A stretch of DNA of 64,000 nt, from assembly GCF_904849725.1 (NCBI RefSeq), contig NC_058519.1, positions 181,835,703 through 181,899,702 on the forward strand, in the 5' to 3' direction. Below the pieces are notes generated by a model. The model saw only the letters and a program-made list of their open reading frames with translations, was not told where the DNA came from and ran no database searches. The position numbers were made by a program, and so were the translations under genes. Shown piece by piece: positions 1 to 11,380 of the stretch; positions within the stretch are counted from its first letter, which is position 1; every line of letters starts with the position of its first letter. The stretch is from Hordeum vulgare subsp. vulgare (Eukaryota > Streptophyta > Magnoliopsida > Poales > Poaceae).

Positions 1-708
1 TAATAATAGGATACCCTCTCATCTTGAGAACACCATTAAAGAATTTATTTGTTCTCAAAAGATTTTCAACACTATGGTACAAGAGAAAACTACATAAAAT
101 TTATGATATGGCTAGGAACATGGATAGGATTGCTCATGATGTGGATACTCTTAAAGTAAAATTTCGCCACCTAATCATGATATTAATGAGTCCACTAAAT
201 CTATTGAAGTGTATATTAACGAAAGTAAGGAGGGGACCGCTAGGTTGAGAGCTAAGCGATAATTTTTAGAAAAGGCTCTTTCGCCCTGTTTTTACCGTAA
301 TCATGATGAAGATATAAAATGATTGGTGTTTCTCCTATTGAATATTTATTTACCCATTTGAAACTTAATGAAAAAGGGATTCTAGATGAGTAAACTTTAT
401 CTAGAAGGAGCCCCTTTGTTTGGAGGGTGATGATCCTAATGATAAAAATAAAAAAGTGGGTTTGAAGAGGTCAAGACTTTACATAGTGATGTACCCACTA
501 CTTTGGATTACAAGGAATTCAATTATTAAAGCTGTTCTTTGATTGAATGTATTTCTTTGTTGCAATCCATGAATAGCTCACCTAACGTTTATGAACAAAA
601 CAAGGCTTTTACTGAACATATCATAGAAGCTATGGTAAAAGCTCATGAGGAGAGACTTGAATTAGAGCTTTCAATATTTAGAAAATTGCATGATGAATGG
701 GAACCTAT
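1..708 (+). pseudogene. Decayed gag-protease tail of an Athila-like Gypsy element (element A), truncated at the window edge
   Basis: This stretch is related, frame by frame, to the middle and C-terminal part of the intact gag-protease gene at 33447-35522. It holds the linker region (around 24-250), the acidic spacer (around 380-520) and the segment ending in the DEW motif just before the protease (around 539-708). The reading frame is broken by several stops and frameshifts. The sequence ends exactly where the LTR of element B begins (709), before the protease active site, so B probably landed inside this copy. The other half of A is not visible in the window. No function is expected. Confidence 0.8.
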
Positions 709-1658
709 TGTACATCTCCAACGTATCTATAATTTTTTATTATTCCATGCTGTTATATTATCATTCTTGGATGTTTTATGATCATTTTATAGCAACTTTA
801 TATCATTTTTTGGGACTACCCTATTGAGATAGTGCCCAGTGCTAGTTGTTGTTTTTAGTTGTTTTTTCCTTCACAAAAATCAATATTAGATGAAGTCCAA
901 ATGCCACGTAACTTTACGAAGATCGTTTTGGACCAGAAGGAAACTTGGGAGCCAAGGATGATCACCAGAGGAGGTCCAAACGGCCCACTAGGCACTAGGG
1001 CGCGCCCACGACACTTTTGCGTGGCCTGGTACCTAGTGGGGGCCTCGGGTGCCTCCTCCACCGCCTCTGCGGTCTATAAATTCCCGAATATTCCAGAAAC
1101 CCTAGAGGAGTCGACGAAAAATCATTTCAGCCGCCGCAAGTTCCAGAAGCCACAAAATACAATCTAGAGCCTATTTCAGAGAGGAACACGATCACGGAGG
1201 GGTTCATCATCCTCATTGGTGCTCCTCCGATGAGGCGTGAGTAGTTCATATCAGACCTACAGGTCTGTAGGCAGTAGCTAGATGGCTTTCACTATCTTTT
1301 TATTCTCAATACAATGGTCTCTTGGAGATCCATGTGATGTAACTCATTCTTTTGCGGTGTGTTTGTTGGGATCCGATGAATTGTGAGTTTATGATGAGAT
1401 CTATGAAATTATATTCATGCTTGATTAATATAGCCTCACATTTGTTATCTGATATTGGGTTTTTGTGTGGCCAACTTGATCTTTTATCTTGCAATGGTAA
1501 GAGGTGCTTTGTGATGGGTTCGATCTTGCGGTCCTCAGTCTCAGTGGTAGAAAGAGACATGACACACATGTATCGTTGCCATTAAGGATAAAATGATGGG
1601 GTCTATTCCTACATGAATAGATCTTGTTTGCATCATGTCATCATTCTTAAAGCATTAC
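709..1658 (+). repeat. 5' LTR of element B, first part
   Basis: It starts TGTACATCTCCAACG, one base short of the usual TGATACATCTCC start. It runs parallel to the 3' copy at 10627, sharing a TATA-like TATAAAT near 1074 and the conserved 'gagtagttca...agacctac' leader segment. The second part resumes at 5324 after the solo LTR insertion. Confidence 0.85.
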
Positions 1659-2689
1659 TGTTAGAGCATATTTCTCCATATGTGCTTTTGGTAATTTATG
1701 ACAATCCCTATGGACTAATGGTTGCCTTAAGTTATTTTTTAGTATTTGTCCATAGACACTTCCTGAAGTCCATCTGCTAGTTTCAGGGAGTTTATATAAT
1801 GACCAAGGTGGCATTCAAGGTCATATCCAAAGATTGGTCATAAAGACACAAGATTGGTCAAGACTAAGTCAAAGAGTGAATCATGTTGATCAACACACAA
1901 AGCGTAAAAGATGTACCGAGAGGGATCAAGTGATCCCATGGTACGGTAAGCATTGTCCATTGCGCTTTGTGTACTAACTCATGGTCTTCGTGAGAGTTCT
2001 ATGTGGGGTTAGGTGTGTTTCCACGGGCTTGCGTCAAGAGTAAAATCTCATACAACCCATGGAGGATGACGTCAAGTGGTGATTATCATCAAGATTGGGG
2101 TGTGCAACTTCAAGTGGAGCATCACGAAGATATCATGCTTGAAGCTTGCCTTCCATTGTAGTGGCAATGGAAGTCAAGATCGTCATCATCTATCTCAAGT
2201 GGACTATGTGCAAGGTATAGGTTTGCCCTTGATAGGTTCTCTATTTTAGGATATATTGTCGTACTGTCAAGGGGGGATCTCAAGTGAGTAGCTTGATCGT
2301 ATCGCTTGTTGAGAGCTCAAACCATTTGCATCCTTGTATCATATTTCTTAGTTCTTGTTTGGTGTTTCTCTTTGTGAGTTTTAGACCTTATGGTCATATT
2401 TATGACTAGCTCGAGTTATTGAAAACGGAGTCCATATGCATCTTCTGTGATGTTTTTGATGTTGGAGTTTTGCCGGTTCTTCACTCATAGAGGTTTTCAC
2501 ATCTCTATATAATTGGCATTTCTATACTGCCTCTTCTTAAGATATGGTAGTTCTGGTATGCTCTTGTCATCCTGAATCCAACAAGCTCAAGTTTGCTCAA
2601 TACGGAGCTCGAATGCGAAAGATATGGCAGTTCTGGTATTCATGCTTTTCATCTGGTGCGTGTGATCTGCATGGTATGACTCAAGTGGT

Positions 2690-3086
2690 AGTACCACTCC
2701 CTAGAGCGGTACTACCTCTTATCATCGGTAGTACGCCCAGGCCGGTGGTAGTACCGCTCCAGAGCGGTTGTCGCCCAGCTTGTACCGTTGGCCAGTACCG
2801 TTGTCCATGGTTTTCGACTCTTTTGGTGTCGGACTTTGTAGTATTACTGGGCCATAGTACCGCCCATTGGGCGGTAGTACCGCCTGTTACTACCGCGCCA
2901 AATATTCTTGGTTCCTCTGGGTTGGGACCGCAGCTGATCCCTAGCGGATGTAGGAGGCGGTACTACCTCTTATGAGCGGTAGTATCGCTCCTGGCAGCGG
3001 TAGTACTGCTCCGGCTGTAGTACCGCCCCTGCCCTCCACTCCGATTAGCTGCCCTATGCCTAAGCGGTAGTACTGCTCCGAGGAGC
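2690..3086. repeat. Cluster of short CGGTAGTACCGC-type palindromes in the solo LTR
   Basis: More than ten imperfect copies of GGTAGTACC or its variants (ggtactacc, ggtagtacg) follow one another at irregular spacing, often extended to gagcGGTAGTACCgctc. The array continues on the far side of the CACTA insertion (4175-4200). Each unit is self-complementary. Function unknown. Confidence 0.8.
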
Positions 3087-4174
3087 CACTAGTAGGAAAA
3101 ACCTTATAGTTAGACGCTTAATAGTAGCGCTGGTTTTTACCACATGCTACTGGTACTTACGAGTAGCGTTGGTTTTTATCACTTGCTACTACTAAGTTGA
3201 TAGTAGTAGCGCGGGGTATAAAAAAGCGATGCTGCTAAGTGGTGTTCATTGTGCCCCCCCCCCCCCGGGACAAGCCATACTAGTAGCATGGGTTATAAAA
3301 CAAGCGCTACTTCTAAGTCGATAGTAGTAGCATGGGTTTTTACCACTCGCTACTACTACTTACTAGTAGCACGGGGTATAAAAAAAGCGCTACTTCTAGG
3401 TGGTCTTCATTGCACGGGGTATAAAATCCCCATCTCCTCCCCCCCCCCAAATCCCTCCTCTCTCATGTCACTCTCCCTCCTCTCTTCATAGGCTCTCTCA
3501 CGGGGCTCCTGCCCATTCGCCCCTTCTCCTCCATGATGCCGAAAGAGGACGATGCCTCACGTTGCCGGTGTCCACGAGCTCGCCGGTCTTCCGCCGCGTC
3601 TCCATGCCACCACCGTGGAGCACCTCGCCACCGGCGAATAGCCCCGATGCTCCCTCCATCTCCTTCCTCTCTACCTCATTTCTCCCTATCTATCTCTCCC
3701 TCCGGTTTGACTCACCCTCCCATGTCCATCCTCGTCCAGGTCGTCTCCATGGATGACCCGGAGCTATTTACCTTGGTCGAGAAGAGTAGCCCCATACCGC
3801 CGCCCTGCTCTGCCCTAGATCCGGGCCCTATCCAGCTGCCGTCGTCAGATCTGGTCTATGGCTGCCAGTCCACGCTGTCGACGACCACTGCCATCACGGG
3901 ATCGAATCATTGCAGCCATGGACAGCGCGCGGGGGATCGATAATTTTTTTGTTTTTTAAATTAATAATAGTAGCGCTGGAATAGATTAAGCGGTACTGCT
4001 ATTTAGTAGTAGCACGGACTGGAAAGTTCTAGTACTAATTGTACTTACCAGTAGCGCTGGCTGGAAAAGCGCTACTGCTATAAACTTAGTTGTAGCGCGT
4101 TAGCATTAGCGCTGCCACCAACGCTACTGGTAGGTGTTGAACCAGCGCTACTAGTAGGCTTTCTCCTACTAGTG
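3087..4174. mobile_element. Small non-autonomous CACTA DNA transposon
   Basis: The left end reads CACTAGTAGGAAAAACC and the right end, reversed, reads CACTAGTAGGAGAAAGCC: the CACTA terminal inverted repeat. The flanking trinucleotides are AGC (3084-3086) and AGT (4175-4177), a 3-bp target duplication with one mismatch. Both subterminal regions (3100-3420 and 3960-4160) hold many copies of AGTAGCGCTGG or its complement, typical CACTA subterminal repeats. At 1.09 kb it cannot encode a transposase and must have been moved by an autonomous relative. The middle (about 3400-3945) has a different, GC-rich composition. Confidence 0.87.
3400..3945 (+). other. GC-rich core of the CACTA element, possible captured sequence
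   Basis: Between the subterminal repeats the composition changes sharply to C-rich, CT-tract-bearing sequence with overlapping open frames (for example 3533-3943, 136 codons, rich in Pro, Ser and Arg). It resembles a grass 5' untranslated region followed by a short coding start (ATG codons at 3533 and 3749), but I recognise no protein domain. Capture of host sequence by a CACTA element is plausible but not shown here. Confidence 0.35.
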
Positions 4175-5323
4175 AGTGGTAGTACCACTCTGGTGCGGGC
4201 AGAACTTGTGGGTAACGGGAAGATTCTTTCTACCTCTATAAAAGGAGGTCTTTTCCCCCTTTGCTCCCCACCAGTTGAGCTCGTATTTTCCCTCTATTCT
4301 TGACCTTCTTTGAGCTTGCTAACTCTAAATCCCTCGAATGATTCTTGCTAGTTCTTGAGGGAAAATGGAGAGGAGATCTAGATCCACATTTCCATCAATC
4401 ACTTTCTCCTCTTTGTGAGGGGAACCCCTTCGATCTAGATCGTGGAGTTCTTCGTGTTCTTCTTCATTATTCCTCTCATTTTCTTCCATAACATTAGTTG
4501 TTGTGGAGGGATTTGGGATAGAATCACTTGGGCACTCTGTGTGCCCTTGCCATTGCATTTGGTACATAGGTTTGAGTTCCCCATGGTGATACGCGGAAGT
4601 GAAGTTTGAGAAGCATATAACTCTTGGGTGCTTGGTACCATAATACTTGTTCTTCTTGGGTGCTTTGGCATCCTGGAAGCTTGGTGGTGCCTCAGAGCTC
4701 AATCATTGTGGTGCAAAGCTCCGGGAAAGCGTCGGGGTCTCCAATTAGGTTGTGGAGATTTCCCCGAGCATTTGAGGTTACCTCGAATCCATATTCCATT
4801 GTGGTGTAGCTTCATTGTGTTGTTGGGAGCCTCCAATTAAGTTGTGGAGATTGCCCCAACCTTGTTTGTACGGGTTCCGTGACCGCCCTCAAGGGTCCCT
4901 TAGTGGAATCACGACATCTTGCATTATGCGGGGGCGTGAGGAGATTATGGTGGACTAAGTGGCTTCTTGGGGAGCATTGTGCCTCCACACCTCTCCAAAC
5001 GGAGATTAGCATCCGCACAGGTGTGAACTTCGGGATACATCGTCGTCTCCATGTGCCTTGGTTATCTCTTACCCAAGCCCTTTACTTATGCACTTTACTT
5101 TGTGATAGCCATATTCTTTCTTGTTACATATCTTGCTATCACTTAGTTGCTTATCATGCTTAGCATAAGTTGTTGGTCCACATAGGTGAGCCTAGTTGTT
5201 TTAGATTTTGTGCATGACTAATTAAACGTTAGTTTTATTCCGCATTTGTTCAAGCCTAAACCATAATCATTTTAAACCGCCTAATCACCCCCCTCTAGGC
5301 GACATCCACGTCCTTTCAATTAC

Positions 5324-5928
5324 TCCATTTCTCCATGAGCTTAATACACTAGATGAATGTGGGATAGCGATCGATGTGTGGAGTAATAGTAATAGATGCC
5401 GACAAAAGTCGGTCTACTTGTCTTGGACGTCATGCCTATATACATGACAATTGTCTTGGATTTCGTCATAATTATTGGTTGTTCTATCAATTGACCAACA
5501 GTAATTTGTCTACCTACCGTTTGCTATTTTTTTAGAGAAGCCACTAGTGAAACATACGCCCCCGGGTCTATTTCACATCATCTATTTGCAATCTCTAATT
5601 TGCTATTCGTGTTTCTATTTTATCTGCTCTTTTATTTTCAGATCTATATTATCAAAAACCCCAAAAATACCTTGCTGCATTTTATTTGCTATCACTTTAT
5701 TTGCATCTATCAATCTATCTTTTCCTTTACCCATGAGGTATTGACAACCCCTACACCCATTGGGTTGCGAGGATTTGTTATTTGTGTGCATGTACCTCTT
5801 ACATAATCTTGTGGATATTCATACTGGATTGATACCTAGGTTTCGTAACTGCGGGAAATACTTGCAGTCGTTGTGCTACATCACTCTTTAAGCTTGGAGG
5901 GAAACCAACGCAAATCAGCGGGGAGTCA
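5324..5928 (+). repeat. 5' LTR of element B, second part
   Basis: It resumes directly after the second ATTAC copy and matches the downstream halves of the G3 and G4 LTRs, including the 'ttaatacactagatg' and 'gattgataccta' segments. It ends ...GGGGAGTCA just before the primer-binding site. Confidence 0.82.
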
Positions 5929-5935
5929 AGATTTC

Positions 5936-5953
5936 TCGCGCCGTTGCCAGGGA
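5936..5953 (+). other. Primer-binding site of element B
   Basis: TCGCGCCGTTGCCAGGGA lies 7 bases after the LTR end and corresponds to the TGGCGCCGTTGCC site used by Athila-like elements (tRNA-Asp type by family knowledge). Two bases at its 5' end have changed. Confidence 0.75.
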
Positions 5954-6113
5954 AGATCAAGTCAAGATCTAGCAGGTTCCTACACACAAACTCTCATCTC
6001 CTTGCAGTTACATTATTTGCCATTTTCCTCTCCCACACTTCACAATGCCTTTTTTGTTTGTTGTTTTCTTGCCTGATCTCTTGTTTGCTTGTGCTCTTGT
6101 TTGTGTAGTCACA

Positions 6114-8173
6114 ATGACTCAAGAAAACATTAAGCTATGTGATTTTTCCAATACTGATAACAATGATTTTTTTAGCACCTCGATTGCTCTTCCCGCCACT
6201 AGTGCGCGGTCTTATGATATTAATGCTCCTTTGTTGAATCTTGTTATGAAGGAGAAATTCTCCGGTGCTCCTAATGAGGATGCCGCATCCCATCTAAACA
6301 CTTTCGTAGAATTGTGTGATATGCAGAAAAATAAAGATGTGGACAATGATATTGTTAAGTGGAAATTGTTTCCCTTCTCTTTGCGTGATCATTTTGAAAT
6401 TTGGTTTTCTTCTTTGCCACGCAACAATATCGATTCTTTGAACAAGTGCAAAGATGCTTTTATCGCGAAGTACTTTCCTCCCGTGAAAATTATTTCCCTT
6501 AGAAACCATATTATGAATTCTAAATAACTTGAGCATGAGCATGTTCCCAATCTTGGGAAAGGATGAAATTGATGATAATAAATTGCCCAACTCATGGTTT
6601 GAATTTGTGGATGATCATACAAAACATTTATGCGAGATTGAATTTTGTTTCTAGGAATCTTTTAGATTCTGCTGTGGGTGGTACTTTTATGGAAACAACT
6701 TTTTTGTGATGCTACTAAATTGCTTGATAATATTATGGCTAATTATTCACAATGGCATACTGAAAGAGCTCCTACTAGTAAAAAAAGTTAATTCTATTGA
6801 ATAAATTGATGCTTTGAGTGATAAAGTTGATGCTCTTATGAAATTGGTTGCTAGTAAACACCCTACTATTAATCCTAATGATGTGCCTTTGTCTACTTTG
6901 ATTGAGCAAAATAATGATCCTGTAGATGTGAATATTGTCTCGCGAAACAACTTTAATAATAATGCTTATAGGAACAATTTTAATCCTAGGCCGTATCCCT
7001 AAAATTATTCAAATAATTATGGTAATTCCTAGGGTAATTATCATAATAATAATGCTAGGATACCCTGTGATCTGGAGAATAATATTAAGGAATTTATCAA
7101 TGGGCCAAAAGCTTTCAATACTATGATAGAAGAAAATTTGAATAAGATTGATTATATGTCTAGAAGTATTGATAGAATTTTGCATGAGAATAATTTTTTT
7201 CCTAAGGTTGATATTAATAAATCAATTAAGGCTTTATACGTGTCTATAGGTGAAAGTAAGAAAGGAATCTCCATGCTTAGTGCTAAAACATAATTTCTAG
7301 AAAGAGCATTGCTCGATTACTTTCATAAAATGATGAAGAAATTAAAATGATTGGTGTTTGTTTCATTGATTCCTTGTTTACTAATGTTACAATTAATGAT
7401 GAGGGAACTCAAGAAGAGTCAACTATAGCTAGAAGGCATTCCCATGATTCGGAGGGTGAAAATCTTGTTAAAGTTTTTGATAAAAGTGGGTGGTCAATAC
7501 TTTAGCTAGTGATGCAACCACTATTTCAGATTGCAAAGACTTTAATTTTTATAGTTGCTATTTTATTTAGTGTATTTCCATGTTACAATCTATGATAAAT
7601 TCACCCAATGCCTTTGAACAAAATAAACCTTTCACTAAACATATTTTGGATGCGGTAATAAAATCTTTGGAAGAAAAGTTAGAACTCAAGATTTCAATTC
7701 CTAGAAAATTATTTGATGAATGGAAACCCACCATTAAGATCAATATTAAGAATTTTGAGTGTTATGCTTGATGTGATTTGGGTGCTAGCGTTTCCACAAT
7801 TCTGAAATCTCTTTGTGATGTGCTTGGTCTTACTAATATTGAAGAATGTTCTCTCAATTTTTACTTGGCGGATTCTACTATTAAAAAACCTATGGGAAGA
7901 ATTAAAAATGTTATTATTCTTGCAAATATAAATTATGTGCCCATGGATTTTGATGTTCTTGATATTTATTGCAATCCGTATGGTCCAATAATTCTTGGTA
8001 GACCGTTCTTGCGTGCTATAGTGGTCGTGATTGATATGACACAAGGGAATATTAAATTTGAGTTTCCACTAATAAAAGGTATCGAACACTTCCCTAGAAC
8101 TAAGTTTAAATTACCATATGAAACAATCATGAGGGCAACCTATGGATCAATCACTAAGGATGACATCACTTGA
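6114..8173 (+). pseudogene. Decayed gag-aspartic protease gene of element B
   Basis: The ATG at 6114 is in the same context as the start of the intact gene in G3. The first frame gives the capsid-type gag domain (6114-6527), including the WFSSLP and KYFPP motifs, then stops at a TAA. The rest is traceable in shifting frames: Asn-rich linker (about 6814-7010), acidic spacer (7380-7560), pre-protease DEW segment (7580-7771) and protease (7778-8173), with G-A-S and ILGRPFL motifs retained. The codon before GAS is Gly rather than the usual Leu-Gly context being disturbed, but a TGA at 7769-7771 lies just upstream of the active site. Several stops and frameshifts make it non-functional. Confidence 0.85.
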
Positions 8174-8186
8174 ATCTACGTTTTAT

Positions 8187-8236
8187 GCCTAGCTAGGGGC
8201 ATGAAACGATAGCGTTTGTTGGGAGGCAACCCAATG
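8187..8236 (+). promoter_or_regulatory. Conserved post-stop stem-loop motif of element B
   Basis: It lies 13 bases after the gag-protease stop. It reads GCCTAGCTAGGGGC, a short spacer, then TTGTTGGGAGGCAACCCAA, where TTGGG (8219-8223) can pair with CCCAA (8230-8234). The same motif at the same distance from the stop occurs in G4 and G3, although the sequence around it has diverged more. Confidence 0.65.
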
Positions 8237-9120
8237 AATCAAAATTATTTTTCACTTTTGTTTTCTGTTCTTGAGTGTTTATACAGTTATTCTACTGTTA
8301 TGATTATGTTTTTTATATTTTATTTAGTTTTTGTGCCAAGTAAAGCCTTTGGGATCATGTGGGGTGTTAGTTGCTTTAATCCTGTTGAAAAATAGAATTT
8401 TTTGTGTTGAGTATAAAAAATCCCAAAAATCACAGAAACCTCAAAAGAGTGTGAGTTTTATTAAAAACGATTGATATACAAATTCCTTACAGTTTTGTAA
8501 TTTTTCAGAATTTTCACAGTTATAGAATTAAGAGTAAAGTTCAAGTCTTTACAGACTTTTTTGTTTTTGAAAGATTCTGTTTTCTTTGCGTTATGTCCTT
8601 ATTTTGATGATTCTATGGTTTGTATCGGGTGGGGGTATAAGGCATCGTAAAGTTATAGTACAATAGGTATAATGCAAAATTAAAATTGAAATACGTTTTC
8701 AACAAATGTAAAGTAAAGTTTGGTTTTCTTATACTAACGAATCTCACGAAAGTTTTGTTGAGTTTCGTGTGATTGAAGTTTTCAAGTTTTGGGTGAGATC
8801 AGGATGAATAAAGTAATAAGGAGTGATAAAATCCTAAGCTTGGGGATGCCCCATGGCACCCCAAGGCAATATACAAAGAATACCAAGAACTTATCTTGGG
8901 GATGCCCCAGAAGGCATCCCCTATTTTTTCTGACAACCATCAATAATTTTACTTGGAGCTATATTTTTATTCGTCACATATCATGAGTTATGCTTGGAGC
9001 TTCTTGTATTATATGTGTCTTTGATTTCTTTGTTGGTTAGTTTGTCATAATAAACCTTTCTGGACACACCCATTTGAGAGAGCCAAATTATGCTATGAAT
9101 TGTTAGAAACACACTTTATG

Positions 9121-9300
9121 CTTCACTTATATTTTCTAGAGCCATGGAATTGCTCTAGCGCTTCACTTATATGTTTTTGAGAGTAGTAGAATTTTTTAAG
9201 AAATCCTCTCTTGCTTCACTTATATTATTTTGAAAGTTGAAAATTTTAAATAAACTTGTGCTCTCATTCTTCACTTATATTTGTTTGAGAGCTTGTTATT
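9121..9300 (+). repeat. Tandem degenerate repeat, CTTCACTTATAT core, four copies
   Basis: Cores start at 9121, 9161, 9214 and 9269, each followed by a TTTTGAGAG-like segment, with a period of about 40-55 bases. G4 has three copies (19928, 19969, 20011) and G3 two (36449, 36491). Confidence 0.7.
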
Positions 9301-10626
9301 TGCAATGGCAATTTTCTTTAATTAAAATTAGTCTGAAAGTCATAAATATCCACGAAAGATATAATAAAAATTTCATGAAGATCATTGGATATTAAACTTG
9401 ATTCTTTACAATAGTTTTGCTAAATGAAGAGAGTGATATGTGAGTATGTTGATGAGTAATTATACCTTAGTAAGAATATTGTTGTTAAGGTTTGTGATTC
9501 CCTATGCATTCACATGAAGTCAATAATTATGCTATGAAGTTACTTCCGACTTGTGTTGCATTATTTGATGTTAGTTAAGTTTATTGTTTGCTTATGATGG
9601 TCTTCATTCCTTGGTTTGGCGCTTCTCAATCTATTTGCTAGCCTTTACTTGTACTAAGCGGGAATACTGCTTGTGCATCCAAATCCTAGAACCAAAGTTG
9701 TGCCAAAAGAGTCCACCATACCTACCTATATGTGGTATTTCAATGTCGTTCTAAGTAAATTTGCAAGTGCCAACTCTAATGTTCAAAATAAATTTATTTT
9801 TGTGTGCCCGTTCCGCTCATGAAGCGGCAAGGGTTGGTTGGTATCTTCCATGTTAAATAGGTTATTCTCAAGATGAGTGTTTATTCACTTGTCATTGCAC
9901 GAGAGTATGGTGGTAATAGGGATGCCCAGTACCAAAATGCAAAGAAAATATTATTTTATGTTGTCAAATAAGAAATTCCTTGGAAAGTGTTGGTATGGAT
10001 GGTACCCGTGGATGCGGCAAGCCGTGGAGTGTGAAAGAATGGTGGAAAAAGGAACAAACTTTATTTTCAGTTTGGGAGCTGCCTATAATTTTTTAGCATG
10101 GAGGCTATTGGAAACTCTTAGTCATTTTCGTTCACAGGAAAAGCATACCACCCAAAATATTTTATCTCTAAACTTTTCACTTCGAGTTTTGTCACCTCTA
10201 CAAATCTCTACTTCCCTCTGCGAAGGGCTTATCTATTTACTTTTTGCAAATTTTTATTTTTGAATTTGAGTCTCCATCTTCTCTTATAAAGCACCAACTA
10301 AGGAACACCATTATCATACTTGAGCATTGGATGCAGCCAATATTTGGGTGTGTTGCATGAATGGATCAATGATGGAGCATGATGGGCTAGGCATAGCATT
10401 CTTTAGCATTGATATTTTGTAATACTTGATTGCTTGTTGATATTCTTGAGTATTGAAATTTTCATGTCAAAAAATAGAATATTGTTTTGAATCATCTACA
10501 AGTCCATATGTCCATGCTAAAAAGAAAAAACGATATAATGAAAATGTGAGGCAACATTCCACATCAAAAGTTCTCTTTTTATCATTTACCTACTCGAGAA
10601 CGAGGAGGAATTAAGCTTGGCGATGT

Positions 10627-11380
10627 TGATACGTCTCCAACGTATCTATAATTTTTTAATGTTCCATGTTGTTATGTTATCATTCTTGGATTTTTTAGGA
10701 TCATTTTATAGAAAATTTATATCATTTTTGGGACTAACCTATTGATATAGTGCCAAGTGCGAGTTGCTATTTTTTTGTTGTTTTTTCCTTCACAAAAAAT
10801 CAATACGAAGTCCAAACGCCATGAAACTTTACGGATATTTTTTTGGAAAAAGGGAAAATTGGGAGCCAAGGATGATCATCAGAGGAAGCCGAGGCGTCCC
10901 ACTAGGCACCAGGGCACGCCCAGGGCCCCTGGCGTGGCGTGGTACCTAGTGGGGGTCTCGAGCGCCTCCTCCACCACCTCTTAGCTCTATAAATACCCAA
11001 ATATTCCACAAACCCTAGAGGAGTCGACGAAAAATTGTTTCAGCCGCCGCAAGTTCCAGAAGCCACAAAATCCAATCTAGAGCCCGTTCCGAAGAGGAAC
11101 ATGATCATGGAGGGGTTCATCATCCTCATTGGTACTCCTCCTTGATGTGCGGGTAGTTCATATTAGACCTACGGGTCCATAGGCAATAGCTAGATGGCTT
11201 TCTCTCTCGTTTTGCTTCTCAATACAATGGTCTCTTGGAGATCCATCTGATGTAACTCATTCTTTTACCGTGTGTTTTCCATGATCCGATGAATTGTTAG
11301 TTTATGGTCACATCTATGAAATTATATTCATGCTTGATTATTATAGCCTTTTATTTCTTCTCGGATATTGGGTTTTTGTC
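10627..11380 (+). repeat. 3' LTR of element B, truncated
   Basis: It starts TGATACGTCTCCAACG directly after the polypurine tract and follows the 5' copy (709-1658), with a TATA-like TATAAATA near 10987. It stops inside the 'gatattgggtttttgt' segment at 11380, where BARE/Angela internal sequence begins; about half of the LTR is missing. Confidence 0.85.

Larger units (their letters stand above)
1659..5318 (+). mobile_element. Solo LTR (TGTTAGAGC...CTTTCA) with perfect 5-bp target duplication
   Basis: The insert has TG...CA ends and is flanked by ATTAC at 1654-1658 and again at 5319-5323, precisely interrupting the LTR of element B. No primer site, polypurine tract or coding domain is present, which fits an LTR left by LTR-LTR recombination. 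Without the internal CACTA element it is about 2.57 kb. A TATA-like sequence (CTATAAAAGG, near 4235) lies before a leader-like region. Its middle (about 2690-3080 and 4175-4200) is packed with CGGTAGTACCGC-type short palindromes. The parent superfamily is not certain from the LTR alone. Confidence 0.88.
8174..10626 (+). other. Non-coding 3' region of element B
   Basis: This AT-rich region has no supported gene. It contains the post-stop stem-loop (8187-8236), an internal polypurine-like AAGCTTGGGGATGCC (8835-8849), a 9-bp hairpin GGGGATGCC/GGCATCCCC (8898-8921), a four-copy degenerate repeat around CTTCACTTATAT (9121-9290) and, at the end, the 3' polypurine tract AAGCTTGGCGATGT just before the LTR. 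The layout matches the corresponding regions of G3 and G4. Confidence 0.75.
709..11380 (+). mobile_element. Athila-like Gypsy LTR retrotransposon B, gag-protease type, 3' LTR truncated
   Basis: Order on the plus strand: 5' LTR (709-1658 and 5324-5928, split by a solo LTR), primer-binding site, decayed gag-protease gene (6114-8173), non-coding 3' region (8174-10626), polypurine tract and a truncated 3' LTR (10627-11380). About 7.0 kb belongs to B itself after removing the 3.66 kb insert. No reverse transcriptase, RNase H or integrase is present between the protease and the 3' LTR, the same layout as G3 and G4, so this is a non-autonomous type. The right end is lost at a junction with a BARE/Angela fragment, so no target duplication can be paired. 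The Athila assignment rests on the TGGCGCC-type primer site and the D-L-G-A-S protease motif; the family name is not confirmed. Confidence 0.85.

Noticed and set aside
855..1167. Overlapping frames on both strands in the B LTR
   Set aside because: Both are within the LTR promoter/leader and are not conserved in the 3' LTR copy at 10757-10984.
2544..2975. 143-codon frame in the left solo LTR
   Set aside because: Runs through the GGTAGTACC palindrome array; repetitive sequence without stops, not a gene.
9877..10263. 128-codon plus-strand frame in the B 3' region
   Set aside because: Lies in non-coding retroelement sequence; the corresponding regions of G3 and G4 do not keep it open and no motif is seen.
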